Of a stretch of 64,000 nt of DNA, positions 30,926-40,475 are shown piece after piece. A program made the translations under genes and the position numbers. The stretch is from Cristatella mucedo (Eukaryota > Bryozoa > Phylactolaemata > Cristatellidae): positions 4,173,501 through 4,237,500 of the forward strand of contig WPIO01000008.1 of the NCBI GenBank assembly GCA_009760855.2, written 5' to 3'. Position 1 is the first letter of the stretch, and every line of letters begins with the position of its first letter. The notes beneath the pieces were generated by a model. The model worked only from the letters and a program-made list of their open reading frames with translations, was not told the DNA's origin and made no database searches.

Positions 30926-32680
30926 AGTAGAAGAGACAAAGAAGGAGGTGGAGGACGCGTGACTAGCCGCAGCCGTCTGCTCTACGGACAGCCCAGGCCA
31001 ACGCCGCAGGCTCCACTAGCCGGTTGCGAGGTCGCGAGGTCGGGCGCGCGACGGGAGCGTCTAGATCGATTGCGGTCATCCGCGCCGAGGGAGCAGCGAG
31101 TGGGCCGCGAGCTCCGTCGAGGAATGGCCGACGGCATCCAGGACTGACCGGGTGGGCGTAGCTCGCGTTCACGTCGCAGCTGCGAGATTAGTGTGGCTCT
31201 AGCAGGGAAGTCCCGCGCGCGCCAGCGCCGCAGCCGCGCCGCACTCGTAGAGGCGCGGCTGTGTCCCGCCGCCGAGCAGGTCGGCTGCGACTCGCCCGAC
31301 GGCACACAGTCGGGAGAGACGCTTTCCCGACGTCGCCGCCTTCGAGGCGGCCGCCGGGGAGGCCCGAGGGGCGCAGCGCGAGGTGGCGCGCTGCGCCGTG
31401 GGTCATCTTTGCGAGGCCAACGACGCGCGAGGCCCGCCCGCAAACTTTCCCCAGGCAAGCGGTGGCAGCGGCGGTTTCGGTGGCGGTGGCGGCGGCGGCG
31501 GCGGCACTCACGCGCGTCAGGCTATTCGCCAGTACGTCTCCTCCGCCGGCCGACGCAGCCGTACAGCGGCGCGTCGCGCATGCGCGTCGCGGGTAAGCTG
31601 AATGCCGCGGCTCGAGCTATGCGGCTCGTTAGGCTCGCTCATTCTGGGCCAAGCTCAGGCGACGCGCTCGTCGCCAGGCAACGCGCACGCGCGCGCCCCG
31701 GCCTGCCGCAGCCCCGGTACAGCGAGCGCGAGCGCGCCGGCCTGGCGGCGTCTCCGGCCGTCAATGGCGCGCCAAGTGCGTCGCATCTCAAGTAGGGTGG
31801 TGCCTTGGCGATGCGGTGGCGCGCGCGGGCCGCTCATCGTCATTCGCAGAAGCGCTGCTAAGTGAGTTGCAGGACGCCGACGTCAGTTTCAGCGCCGCCA
31901 CCGCCCTCCTTTCGCTGCCTCCTTCTGACGCGCGGTAGCTCGGCGACACGCCACGTCCCGACGGCTGCGGCCGGCGAGCGTCAGACGAACTTCTTCGGCG
32001 CCGGCCGCAGCCGTTTTTCGTTAGGCAGCCGTAGCCGTCTTTCATCCCGACCGTGCACACGCGGCGGACCGAACGGAAGGCGGTGCGCCGCCCCCCCAAC
32101 GCTCCATCCACGGATACCAGCGGACGTCACGCTCAGGTCGTTGGAAACCAACGAGAGGAAGTGGATTTTAATTGCTTCCTCTTTTTGTCTGGTCTCTATT
32201 TCTAGATCGTCGCTCGCGTCCCGAAGCTAAGACAGCTTGGGCCGGGAATCTTACCGGAAATGCAGCCCCGCCATTTTTTCTCAGGTCCAGACCTCACCGG
32301 AGCAAGCAGAAAGCAAACTAGCGCCGACGGCATTGACCTTGACGCTATATCACGGACGCGCGCCATCTGGCGGAGACAGCTTGCGTCGCACTGGATTGAA
32401 TTGCGCTGCTCACCTACCCTTGTCCGCCATCTCCGTCGCCGTCGTCGGGCAAAGGGCGTAGGCAAAGCTCCAGCCGGTCACGTGACCTTCGCGGCGCCGG
32501 CACTCGCGCGCCAGCCTCCTCACAAGCCGCGAGACGCGCGCAGCTGAGGTCAAGGCTCCGGCGCTAGTTTGTGTGAGCGCGCGCGCGCGTGAAAGCCCCG
32601 GCTGCCAATGCGTAGCAACGACAGTGCCGAGAGCAAACGCGCCACTGAAAGCGCCGCAAAATACTCACTTCAACACTCAT
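30926..32680. other. Long CpG-rich block, no recognised gene
   Basis: Continues the CpG-dense region for about 1.7 kb. Contains GGCGGCGGCGGCGGC-type runs at about 31480-31505. Open frames on both strands (up to 200 codons at 31193-31795, plus) lack recognisable domains. Confidence 0.4.
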
Positions 32681-32684
32681 AAAA

Positions 32685-32745
32685 AAGGCCCGGGACGAAA
32701 CAGCCCCGACATAATAAGCCGGTCAAATTAGCCCTGACAAGAAGC
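32685..32745. repeat. Short array of the GACAAAATAGCCC-like motif
   Basis: CCCGGGACGAAACAGCCCCG, ACATAATAAGCCGGTC and AAATTAGCCCTGACAAG carry three diverged copies of the motif found at both ends of the composite element at 2.0-3.4 kb. Confidence 0.6.
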
Positions 32746-32844
32746 ACAACGAAACCAACGATGGTAAAAGAGCTCCGTCCGTCGGAAAGTCCAACGTTGA
32801 TCTTTTTGAAAGCTACTAAACGTCTTTTTATCTATTGCATTCAA

Positions 32845-33022
32845 TAAAAAAAATCCTAGCTGATTGAACAGCCTCTTTTTGTATAGCGACAGAAGAGCCT
32901 TTACGGCTATCACCACCGCTTGCAGTGGCGATAAAGAATCGCCCACCGCAGGAATCGAACCCACGACCTCGGGACCGAGGTCGTGAAAGCAACTGCCTTA
33001 CCTGGTGTGCCATCACAGCGGC
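32845..33022 (-). mobile_element. SINE family B copy (near full length)
   Basis: Reversed tail CTAGCTGATTGAACAGCCTC, then AGAAGAGCCTTTACGGC, TATCACCACCGCTTGCAGTG and GCGATAAAGAATCGCCCACC. The B box is GGAATCGAACCCACGACCTC and the head is CTTACCTGGTGTGCCATCAC. Confidence 0.92.
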
Positions 33023-33111
33023 CAACTGAAGCAATCCAATGTCATTCACAAATCGCAGTACTACTGGTAAGAAATAATAACAATAATGATATAAGTACAG
33101 ATTCATTTGAG

Positions 33112-33392
33112 AGCTTAAAGAACATAAAAATGCATCTATTTATAAATGCATTTAGTGGGTGATTCGTCCTTCATATGCGTATGCGTGCTGACGCTGTGCA
33201 TGTGGCCTCTAACCATATTTGCAGCTGACCCTATGCATATCACCCTTAAACTTGTTATGCTTGTTGTCATTGAGCGTCCTCCCACTAAACATTCAATCCT
33301 GCTTCCTTTGCAGTAAATATAAAGTGCCTAGAAAGAGATAAAATTCTTTGAGGGCGCTATATCAAATGTTTTATTATTATTATTATAAAATC
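33112..33392 (+). mobile_element. LINE 3' UTR and tail
   Basis: Starts near ATTTAGTGGGTGATTCGTCC, the end of the reading frame and start of the UTR in other copies. It continues through GTGCTGACGCTGTGCATG and ends GAAAGAGATAAAATTCTTTG, GGGCGCTATATC, then ATT repeats. Confidence 0.85.
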
Positions 33393-34700
33393 TCTTTCTA
33401 GACATTAATGAGACGAGGCTGTTTTTGTCTTTGAGCGGCTCTCCCGCCGAGTGCTAGCCAGCGTGGCGAATGCTCGCCTCTCCGCCTCTCGATTCCTCCC
33501 ACTTTCTCGATCGGCATTTTCGCAATTCGCGCGCTTCTTTTCGGGGCGTTATTTTGCTTTTTGGAGACGCCATCTATCTCAGCCGACACGCTCGGCCGAA
33601 AAGCATCCTCTTTCGACGCGTCCCGGCCGCATTCGCCGACAGCCTGGCAGCGATAATTGGCAGCGATGTTTCGGATGGGGCTTGCGCTGGCTCTTGGCAG
33701 CGAGTGGTCCGGAGAGGCACTCTAATCGCCGGGTAAACAAATGCGAGCCCTCTCTGCCGCCGGGAGAGGGCGCGAGCGCCGAATGAGAGGAGCGCGCCAA
33801 TCGCCCCATCTTAATATTCGCGTCGATAGCGGCCATTACGCCGCCGTAGTCTTTTTCCGGTCGACGCCGCGAGTCCCTGGAGAACGGATGGCATCGCGAA
33901 GACCGTCGGCGTCGCCGACCGGAAAGCGCGCGCGAGCAGCGAATGAACTGAGGAGGCTGGCTGGCTTTCTTCGGGCGGGCCGCTCGGCCGCGGCAAGCCG
34001 TGCGCGGCGGCGGGCTTGCCGCGGCGAGCGCCTCGTCGCCAACGACCGACGATCTCGGCGCGTATTGACTGAGTAGTCCATGGTTAACGGCGCGGCTCAG
34101 CGCTGGCGGCTGTGGCCTCCACTGGCCGCCGCGTTCGGAGACGACCTTTGCGACGGCAGCAAAGCGGCGCTGCTGCCGGTGATTTTCCTAGCGAGCTCTT
34201 GGGACTGGGAGGCGCGCGAAGGGGCTTCGTAAAGAGCTTTCGGGGCTCGGAGGCGATATCGGGAGAAAGCGCCGTTGCGCTGCCGAAAGCGGGCCTTTTC
34301 GCATCGCCGTCAGGGCTCACGCCTCGGCTGTCGAGCGGTATTACTCGAGTCGCCTGTGTCGCGACTCAACGTACAAGCTATTAGCAGTTCATTTAAGGAA
34401 CGCCTTAAACTCGGCGGCAAGCGGGCGGCCATTACCTCAGGTCTTCCGCCGTCTCGAGGTGCTTTTCCGCCGAGCGTGCGCGCGGCCGCGTTCTGATCGC
34501 AGAAGGAAGGATCGCTGTGGCGCGCCGACGGACGCGCACACGCTGAGCGAGTGCGTGTCGCAAGGCCGTGTCGCGAAGCCCGGTTTTATCGCAATAGAGC
34601 TGGGACTTTCTGCACAGACTGTGCGGAAATTTTCGTGTATTTTCGCTAGAAACCCGAGCATTTTTACAGCTTAGAGCGGATCTGTGCGTGCGTGCAAAAT
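33393..34700. other. CpG-rich block, no recognised gene
   Basis: GC-rich DNA with many overlapping short frames. It lies upstream of the serotonin-receptor-like gene and could include its promoter or non-coding exons; no motif settles this. Confidence 0.35.
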
Positions 34701-34761
34701 GGGCAGCAGAATCATACATCGTATGATTAATATATATATGTAATATATTAGTATACAATAA

Positions 34762-34877
<116 letters not shown>

Positions 34878-35188
34878 TTATATTTATATTTATATGTATT
34901 ATACACGCGAAAAAGTATTTAGGATTCGTAGCGTACACTGCTTTCTTAGCAGCTATTCCCCGCCGGAGATTCGGAGTAACTGAGCAATGCCAGCGGAAGC
35001 GCGCCCGTTGACCTCGTCCGCAGCACGAGATCGGTGAGCTCCGTCGGCAGCGAACTAGCGACGCTGTGCCGCCGCAGCATTACTCGTGGGCGCACGCTTC
35101 CGTTGCAGCAGCTGCGCCAGCGAGATGCGCCCCGAGCGTGGAGCGGCGCGCTGCCAGGTCGCCGCCTCGCCGGGACCTTCGTGACGTC

Positions 35189-36712
35189 ATGCACACCGCG
35201 GCGAGTATCCGCTTGGTCTTCGTCGACTCGTACGCAAGCTACAAGCCGGCGCACTGGAGCGCCGCGCCGCCGCCACCGACAGCGTCGGTCACTTCCCCCC
35301 TGGAGCGAGCGGCGCCGCCGCCGCCGCCAGCGCTAAACTCATCCGCGACCGCAGCCACTATTCACTACTACGGCGGCGGCGGCGACGCGAGCTCGGGCTT
35401 GCCGCCGCCGCCGCCGCCGCCAGAGGGCTTCGCCGATCCTCCGCACTCTCCGGGCGCGTCCGTTGCCATAGCGGTCGCGCTGTCCGCCATCGCGCTCGCC
35501 TGCCTCGTCGGCAACTCGCTCGTGCTTGCGGCCGTCTGCCTCGTGCGCCGCCTGCGCCGCACGCCGTCCAGCTACCTGGTCGCCAACCTGGCCGTTACCG
35601 ACGGGCTCGTCGGCCTGCTCGTGATGCCCTCGGCGATCGCCTACGACGCGCTCGGCCGCTGGCCGCTCGGCGCCGGCCTGTGCTACGCGTGGATCACGTG
35701 CGACGTGCTCCTGAGCACGGCGTCCATATCCAGTCTGATGATGATCAGCGTCGACCGCTACCTCGTGGTCACGCGGCCGCTGCACTACGCGCCGCGCCGA
35801 GGCGGTGCACGCATGCTGCTCTACGTGGCCGCCGCCTGGTCGGCGAGCGTCGCCATCGGCCTGACGCCACTCGTCGTCGGCTGGACGCACGAGACGCGCG
35901 ACGGCGTCTGCCTCGTCAGCCAGGAGCTCGGCTACCAGTTGTACGCCACGATTGGCGCCTTCTACCTGCCTCTCGCCGTCATGCTGGCGCTGTACGGCAA
36001 GCTGCTCCGCGTGTCTAAGCTCGCGGCGCTTAGCGACTCGCAGAGGCACCGGCCCCGCGGCCGCGTCGCTGTCGCCGCGTCCTCGAGGTCCCGAAGAGGT
36101 GGCGACGTCGGCGACCTCGGGAAGCCGGCGTCGGGAGAGCCGCAACCGCCAGCTGCGGCGACGCTCAACGACAGCGACCCGCGCTCCAGGGAGGACGGCG
36201 GCAAAGCCGACGGCCGCTCTCACTGGCCGCCGACGCACTCACCGTCTTCATCGCCGCCGCCGAAGCCTTGGCTGCTCGCGGCGAGCGTTCGCTGGAGCCA
36301 GTGGCGACTTCGCGGCGGCGCCGCAGCGAGCCGGCGCTTGTGCCGCTGCTCCGGCGCCGCCGTCGGCGCTGCGGCGGCGCCGAGCAAGGCCGTGACGACG
36401 CTCGGCGTCATCGTGGGTGGCTTCGTGCTTTTCTGGCTGCCGTTCTTCGTCGTGGCCCTCGTCCGACCCCTGTGCAAGGAGTCGTGCGACGTGCCGGCCT
36501 GGCTGCAGAGCCTGCTCACGTGGCTCGGCTACGTCAACTCGTGCCTGAACCCGATTGTGTACATCCGCTTCAATCGCGACTACCGGACGCCGTTCAAGGA
36601 GATACTGCTGCTGCGCTGCCGAACGCTCACGGCCGCCTTGAGGCGGGAAGAGTACCGGCACCGGTATGGCACGCGGAGGAGCGCCGAGCCCGCAGCCGCG
36701 CCGCAGCTGTGA
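35189..36712 (+). CDS. 5-HT7-like serotonin receptor (class A GPCR), single exon
   Basis: 507-residue seven-helix receptor for a biogenic amine, expected in the plasma membrane and coupled to G proteins. I chose the ATG at 35189; the frame is open further upstream but only from a GTG. A Pro/Gly-rich N-terminus (1-90) has an N-glycosylation site at N50. Seen: N109 in helix 1, D138 in helix 2, disulfide Cys 165 and 241, amine-binding D172 in helix 3, DRY at 189-191. Helix 6 reads FWLPFF at 415-420. W445 and Y448 of helix 7 are the aminergic signature, followed by NPIVY at 454-458. The loop-2/helix-5 segment CLVSQELGYQLYATIGAFYL closely resembles vertebrate 5-HT7 (family knowledge). Helix 5 has T and A at positions 5.43 and 5.46, as in serotonin receptors, rather than two Ser. 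The third intracellular loop is about 125 residues, and the tail is short. There are no introns. Other amine specificities remain possible. Confidence 0.9.
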   Translation: MHTAASIRLVFVDSYASYKPAHWSAAPPPPTASVTSPLERAAPPPPPALNSSATAATIHYYGGGGDASSGLPPPPPPPEGFADPPHSPGASVAIAVALSAIALACLVGNSLVLAAVCLVRRLRRTPSSYLVANLAVTDGLVGLLVMPSAIAYDALGRWPLGAGLCYAWITCDVLLSTASISSLMMISVDRYLVVTRPLHYAPRRGGARMLLYVAAAWSASVAIGLTPLVVGWTHETRDGVCLVSQELGYQLYATIGAFYLPLAVMLALYGKLLRVSKLAALSDSQRHRPRGRVAVAASSRSRRGGDVGDLGKPASGEPQPPAAATLNDSDPRSREDGGKADGRSHWPPTHSPSSSPPPKPWLLAASVRWSQWRLRGGAAASRRLCRCSGAAVGAAAAPSKAVTTLGVIVGGFVLFWLPFFVVALVRPLCKESCDVPAWLQSLLTWLGYVNSCLNPIVYIRFNRDYRTPFKEILLLRCRTLTAALRREEYRHRYGTRRSAEPAAAPQL

Positions 36713-37390
36713 CCGCACCGCCCTCCGCGCCGGCCGCAGCAGCAGCGGCTCCACGTGAGGTCGGTTTCACTTTCCGGCGGCGCCTTCGGTTTCAGGAGGC
36801 TCGCGCGCTTGTGCATGGCGACTTCCGCTGCGGTCGGTCAGGTCAGACTCTCGCATTCGCTTCCGTAAAGCGATGGCGTTAGAGCTCGCACGCTTTTGGG
36901 CAGATTACCGGTTGCTATGGCGACGACGCGCGTTCTTTGCCTCATTCGGTCGGCAGCGCCCCGCGAGGGACTCGCTACCCGACCGATCGTTCCGCGAACG
37001 CCTGGCCGCTGCAGCAGCCGCATGTGGTTCGGAGCTCGCGAGCCGTAGTCGCCGCCCCTCCCCTGGCGTGCGAGCACACGTAACTGTGCGTCCGCGGCCG
37101 GCCCGGCTCTCGAGTTCGTTCCTTCGGCCGTTCTTCGATGCACACGAGATGCTCAAGCCAGGATAGTCGACAGGTCAAACTTCCGCCGCTCACCGCGGCG
37201 GATGCTTTCGTTTCGCGTGTAGTCGGACCTTTGTAGGAGCGCCAAACGAGGGGTTAGCCCTCCGAAAATGGCTGCTGCTTCCGCCGCGCCGCTTCCGCAG
37301 TTGTTTCGGTGGAACTTGTTCGGTGGTGTAACCTGACCGCAGCGCGATTCGCCGCACGGCAGCGGTAAGAATAGTTGTGTTTATGCCATT
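36713..37390. other. CpG-rich downstream flank of the receptor gene
   Basis: GC-rich, with overlapping frames on both strands. I did not see an AATAAA polyadenylation signal in this stretch. It presumably contains 3' UTR. Confidence 0.35.
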
Positions 37391-38188
37391 AGGACGTCCC
37401 GTACAATCTATACTTGAACATCACTGTCATTGAAAATTCATGTGAGAACTGGAGCAATTAATTTGTTTCAGTGCTTTTTCGACATTGTTGGAAGGTTCTC
37501 GCAGAGTATGTATTGTTGGAAGAATGCTTACGTGCCAGCGCCATTTGCAAAAGTTATGGCAGATAAATCTTTCATAGTTTGGATTAATTATGAGAGGTCT
37601 AGTTGTACTATCGCTATATTTGGACTTCAAAATCGTGAATACGTAAACGGCGGATAACCGATAGCCGGACACACAGCTCAAATTGCTCGTGAATCATACT
37701 TTGCTTGCTACTTCGTACAAGTGATATACAGTCCTAGTTTAAAATAAGCTTTACGTAGTTTACGTGATACTCACACTGGTGAGGAAGAGCGAGCTAAGCG
37801 CAGTAGTATTCCTTTAATTTCTATCAGAATTATTTGTCGCATATTACGAATCAAAACTGAAAGTGTCGCCATTTCGGCCTTGTCACTACCACTTTGAGAA
37901 AACTAGGACGATTGGATCATCTTCAGGTTCAATCCATCCAGCTGGCTATTGGTTCTTATACTTAACGGTGCACGTGTCTCTTAGTCTTCAGATGTAAGGC
38001 AGGTGAATTAGAAAGACGAATTACTCTTTTCGAGGTTCTCAATTAGGTTTCATGAAGTCTCGCTAAAGGGGAGCAAGGTCACTTGATGGCACACACGAAA
38101 TTTTTTTGAGTATTGCTTAACCTACGCCCATTGACCTAACCTGTTGGTTCGTCAACTTCGCGGAGGTTAGCGCTTCGTCTTTGAGCGA
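37391..38188. other. AT-rich unassigned DNA
   Basis: No recognised gene or repeat. Confidence 0.3.
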
Positions 38189-38190
38189 GA

Positions 38191-38536
38191 ACGGATGAAA
38201 CTTATGAATTAAGACGAATTGTTAACTTGACATAGTTACGCATTTAAAGCTTTTAAACTAAACTATATATTGACGTTTCTTACGTTATAAGAATACATTT
38301 GATCTAAGGGGAAAGCTTACCCTTAGATAAAATGCACTATTTCTATGATTTCCCCCCTTATATCACCTAGCCGAAGGTCTCCCAAAGCGCGAGTGGAGTG
38401 CCGTGGTTAGCCAATAGAACATCTGGAATGTTGAAAATGCCACGCCCCGCTAAGATTTCAAGATATAATTTAGTTTAAAAGCTGTGCATACTTAACTATG
38501 TCAACTTAAAAATTCGTCTAAATTAGTTTTCACCGT
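38191..38536. mobile_element. MITE-like element with about 80-bp inverted arms
   Basis: Left arm 38191-38271 and right arm 38459-38536 are inverted copies, about 80% identical by eye. Shared blocks include ACGAATT, TTGACATAGTTA and AGCTTTTAAACTAAA. The interior (about 190 bp) has no open frame and holds a small palindrome (TAAGGGGAAAGCTTACCCTTA). Size, non-coding core and AT-rich arms fit a miniature inverted-repeat or foldback element. I could not identify a target-site duplication. Confidence 0.65.
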
Positions 38537-38778
38537 AAGGTCGGAACCCAAAAGGCTTAAAGCTCGCTTACAAAGTGTCGCACTTTATTTCGTCAATCAT
38601 TTCTGCTCTTGCATTCTGAACCGTTGCACACGACGTAAATTTCAAAGCTAGCCTTGTCGTTTGATATAACAAGAAATTCTGGATATTATTGTGCGACGTG
38701 TCAAAAAACTGTATCTGCATTCGCAGTTGAGCAAAAGCGGTATGGTCAACTCTGTACAGCCACGCAAGTGACGGACAA
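38537..38778. other. Unassigned DNA
   Basis: Nothing recognised. Confidence 0.3.
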
Positions 38779-38855
38779 AAATCGCCATTAGGATTTGCAC
38801 CCGCGACCTCGCGGTCTGGAATCCTGGGCGCCAGCTACAAAGTCACCAGAACGGC
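38779..38855 (-). mobile_element. tRNA-like sequence, third SINE type or tRNA pseudogene
   Basis: The minus strand carries a good B box (GGTCGCGGGTGCAAATCC) and a weak A-box candidate (TTTGTAGCTGGCGC) about 35 bp before it. The following AATGGCGATTTTTGTCC recalls the GGGCGATTCTTTATCGCC core of SINE B. It is not a complete cloverleaf. Confidence 0.4.
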
Positions 38856-38922
38856 CCTACATTTTTCCTGTATCTTGGGTGCGAACTCGCTGTGATCGAA
38901 TCCTTAAAATGACATATATGTA

Positions 38923-39052
38923 ATTCATTTTGTATAGCGCCCTGAGAGAACTTAATCGCTGTTCAGGCGCTTCACATATGCCACGGCGCTCGAGCCCACG
39001 ACCTCGGCCAGACCATGGTCGGGGTGAGCACCTTAACCACTGGGCCAAAGGC
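38923..39052 (-). mobile_element. SINE family A copy (near full length)
   Basis: Reversed tail TTCATTTTGTATAGCGCCC, GAGAGAACTTAATCGCTG and TTCAGGCGCTTCACATATGC. The B box is GGCGCTCGAGCCCACGACC and the head is GCACCTTAACCACTGGGCCA. Confidence 0.9.
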
Positions 39053-39537
39053 TTTGCGGCGACATGATAGAGCAATGCACGGGTGTACTGAGCTAATAAG
39101 TAAACCTTGACGATATTACTGATGCTGCAATGCAAGACGACAATGAATTCAGAATCTAGTATGGGTAAATCAGTATGGAGAGGCAATTTTAAGCGGTCAG
39201 TTTTAGGAGAGAGCTTTGGCCGTTCTGCCTTTTCAAAACTGATTACCTTGCACGAGTGACAGAGCAAGTAGAGTGAGTGAGAGAGGAAGACGAACAGAGC
39301 GGGGTGGAGCAGGGGACGGGCACAAGAATGAAGGAAGCCAGGAGGGCCTGGGTGGGTTTCGCAACTTGGCACCGACCTAATGATTTAGATCAAAACGTTG
39401 CTCGGACTCAGACGTAAGAGGCGAAACTTTTGCTGTCAGCTTGCAGGGCATTGATTAAAGTAGCTTGTCTTGATATACATCAGCAGCTGTCCCATTTTTG
39501 AGACAAAGTTAATTGCAGACGCATAGGTGCTCGTATG
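39053..39537. other. Unassigned DNA
   Basis: No recognised feature. Confidence 0.3.
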
Positions 39538-39722
39538 TCGGTGGGTCATAGCTAAGGGGTAAGGTGCTCGCTCTTCACGATTCAGGTCGCGGGTTCGAGT
39601 CGAGCAGGGGCCGATCCTTTATTGCTCACTGCAAGCGGTGGTGATAGCATTTGAGGCTCTTCGGACTATAAATGTTATAAGGCTATATAAATGAGGCTGC
39701 TAAATCAGCCAACCTTTAACCT
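39538..39722 (+). mobile_element. SINE family B variant copy
   Basis: The head is GGTCATAGCTAAGGGGTAAG and the B box is AGGTCGCGGGTTCGAGTCG. The core is GGCCGATCCTTTATTGCTC, then GCGGTGGTGATAGC. The tail is GAGGCTGCTAAATCAGCCAA. It has an extra TATAAATGTTATAAGGC segment before the tail. The head differs from typical family B, marking a subfamily shared with the copy at 4850. Confidence 0.85.
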
Positions 39723-40165
39723 TTAAGTCGATATAATTTCTCAACGAACTATTATGTGAAAACTAATTCCATTTTAATCAAATTTGGGCCCAAACAGTCA
39801 ATCGTACAGGTAGTTTCGTTTTGTGATACCACCATCACGCCGCTGTAGCAAGATGAGCCGTGCGCCAATGCCACGTGGGCAGAGAAGACGGAGTGCAAAG
39901 CACTCAGGCTGAGCTGTCGCAGTCTCCCCCCCCCCGAAGCTTCGCTTCCGGCTCCCTCCTGCCGAGGCATCGCTTCGGGTTCCCGCCCGCTGGCGCTTCC
40001 GGCTCTCCTCAATGGCGCTTCCGGTTCCCGCCCGCTCGAGACAGCTGTGTCCAGGAGGGATTGGCGCAGCCCTTCGCATGCGTTGCGGCCCCGAGTTCGT
40101 CGCTATCGATGCCAGAAGGCGGTGAAGGGCCTCTGACGCCGACGCCGCCATCGGTGAGAAAAATA
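39723..40165. other. Unassigned DNA
   Basis: Contains a C run (39928-39937) and two near-identical short segments (GGCGCTTCCGG, TTCCCGCCCGCT, at about 39980-40035). No gene recognised. Confidence 0.3.
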
Positions 40166-40167
40166 CC

Positions 40168-40474
40168 ATTTATTTGTATAGCACCATAAGAGAACTTAAT
40201 CTCCATCCAGGAGCTTCACACACATTGGCTGATTTAACAGCCCCGTTTTTATAGCAGCAGTAGAGCCTTAACGTCTATCAGTGCCCCTAGCAGGCGGCAA
40301 TATAGGATCTTTCGAAGCAGGATCCGAACCCACGATCTCGGCCGGTATGAGTGAGCACCATACCTCTAGGGCTATCGCAGCCCCAAAACATGCACATAGG
40401 CACACATGCCGAAGCGATTGAGCCCACGACCTCTATCGTGAAAAGAGCACCTTGGCCCCTGGGCCGGCGACTCC
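40168..40474 (-). mobile_element. SINE family A copy split by a SINE B insertion
   Basis: The tail half lies at 40168-40225 (TTGTATAGCACCATAAGAG, AACTTAATCTCCATCCAGG). The head half lies at 40401-40474 (ATGCCGAAGCGATTGAGCCC, ACGACCTC, GCACCTTGGCCCCTGGGCC). The two halves join into one family A element if the intervening SINE B is removed. Confidence 0.88.
40226..40400 (-). mobile_element. SINE family B nested in SINE A, with 7-bp target duplication
   Basis: Reversed tail TTGGCTGATTTAACAGCCCC, GTAGAGCCTTAACG, then the B box GATCCGAACCCACGATCTC and a diverged head. CACACAT is present immediately on both sides (40219-40225 and 40401-40407), as expected for a target-site duplication. Confidence 0.88.
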
Positions 40475-40475
40475 C

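Noticed and set aside
30604-30939. Poly-Pro/poly-Leu minus frame and poly-Arg/Gly plus frame
   Set aside because: Both are translations of the GGA repeat.
31193-31795. 200-codon plus-strand frame in the CpG block
   Set aside because: Arg/Ala/Pro composition mirrors GC content, competing frames are open on both strands, and there is no domain or conserved motif.
35066-35188. Upstream extension of the serotonin-receptor-like frame
   Set aside because: It begins with GTG, which is not a normal start in animals; the first ATG in frame is at 35189. A spliced upstream exon cannot be excluded.
35339-36238. 299-codon minus-strand open frame
   Set aside because: Antisense to the serotonin-receptor-like gene, with biased composition and no recognisable domain.
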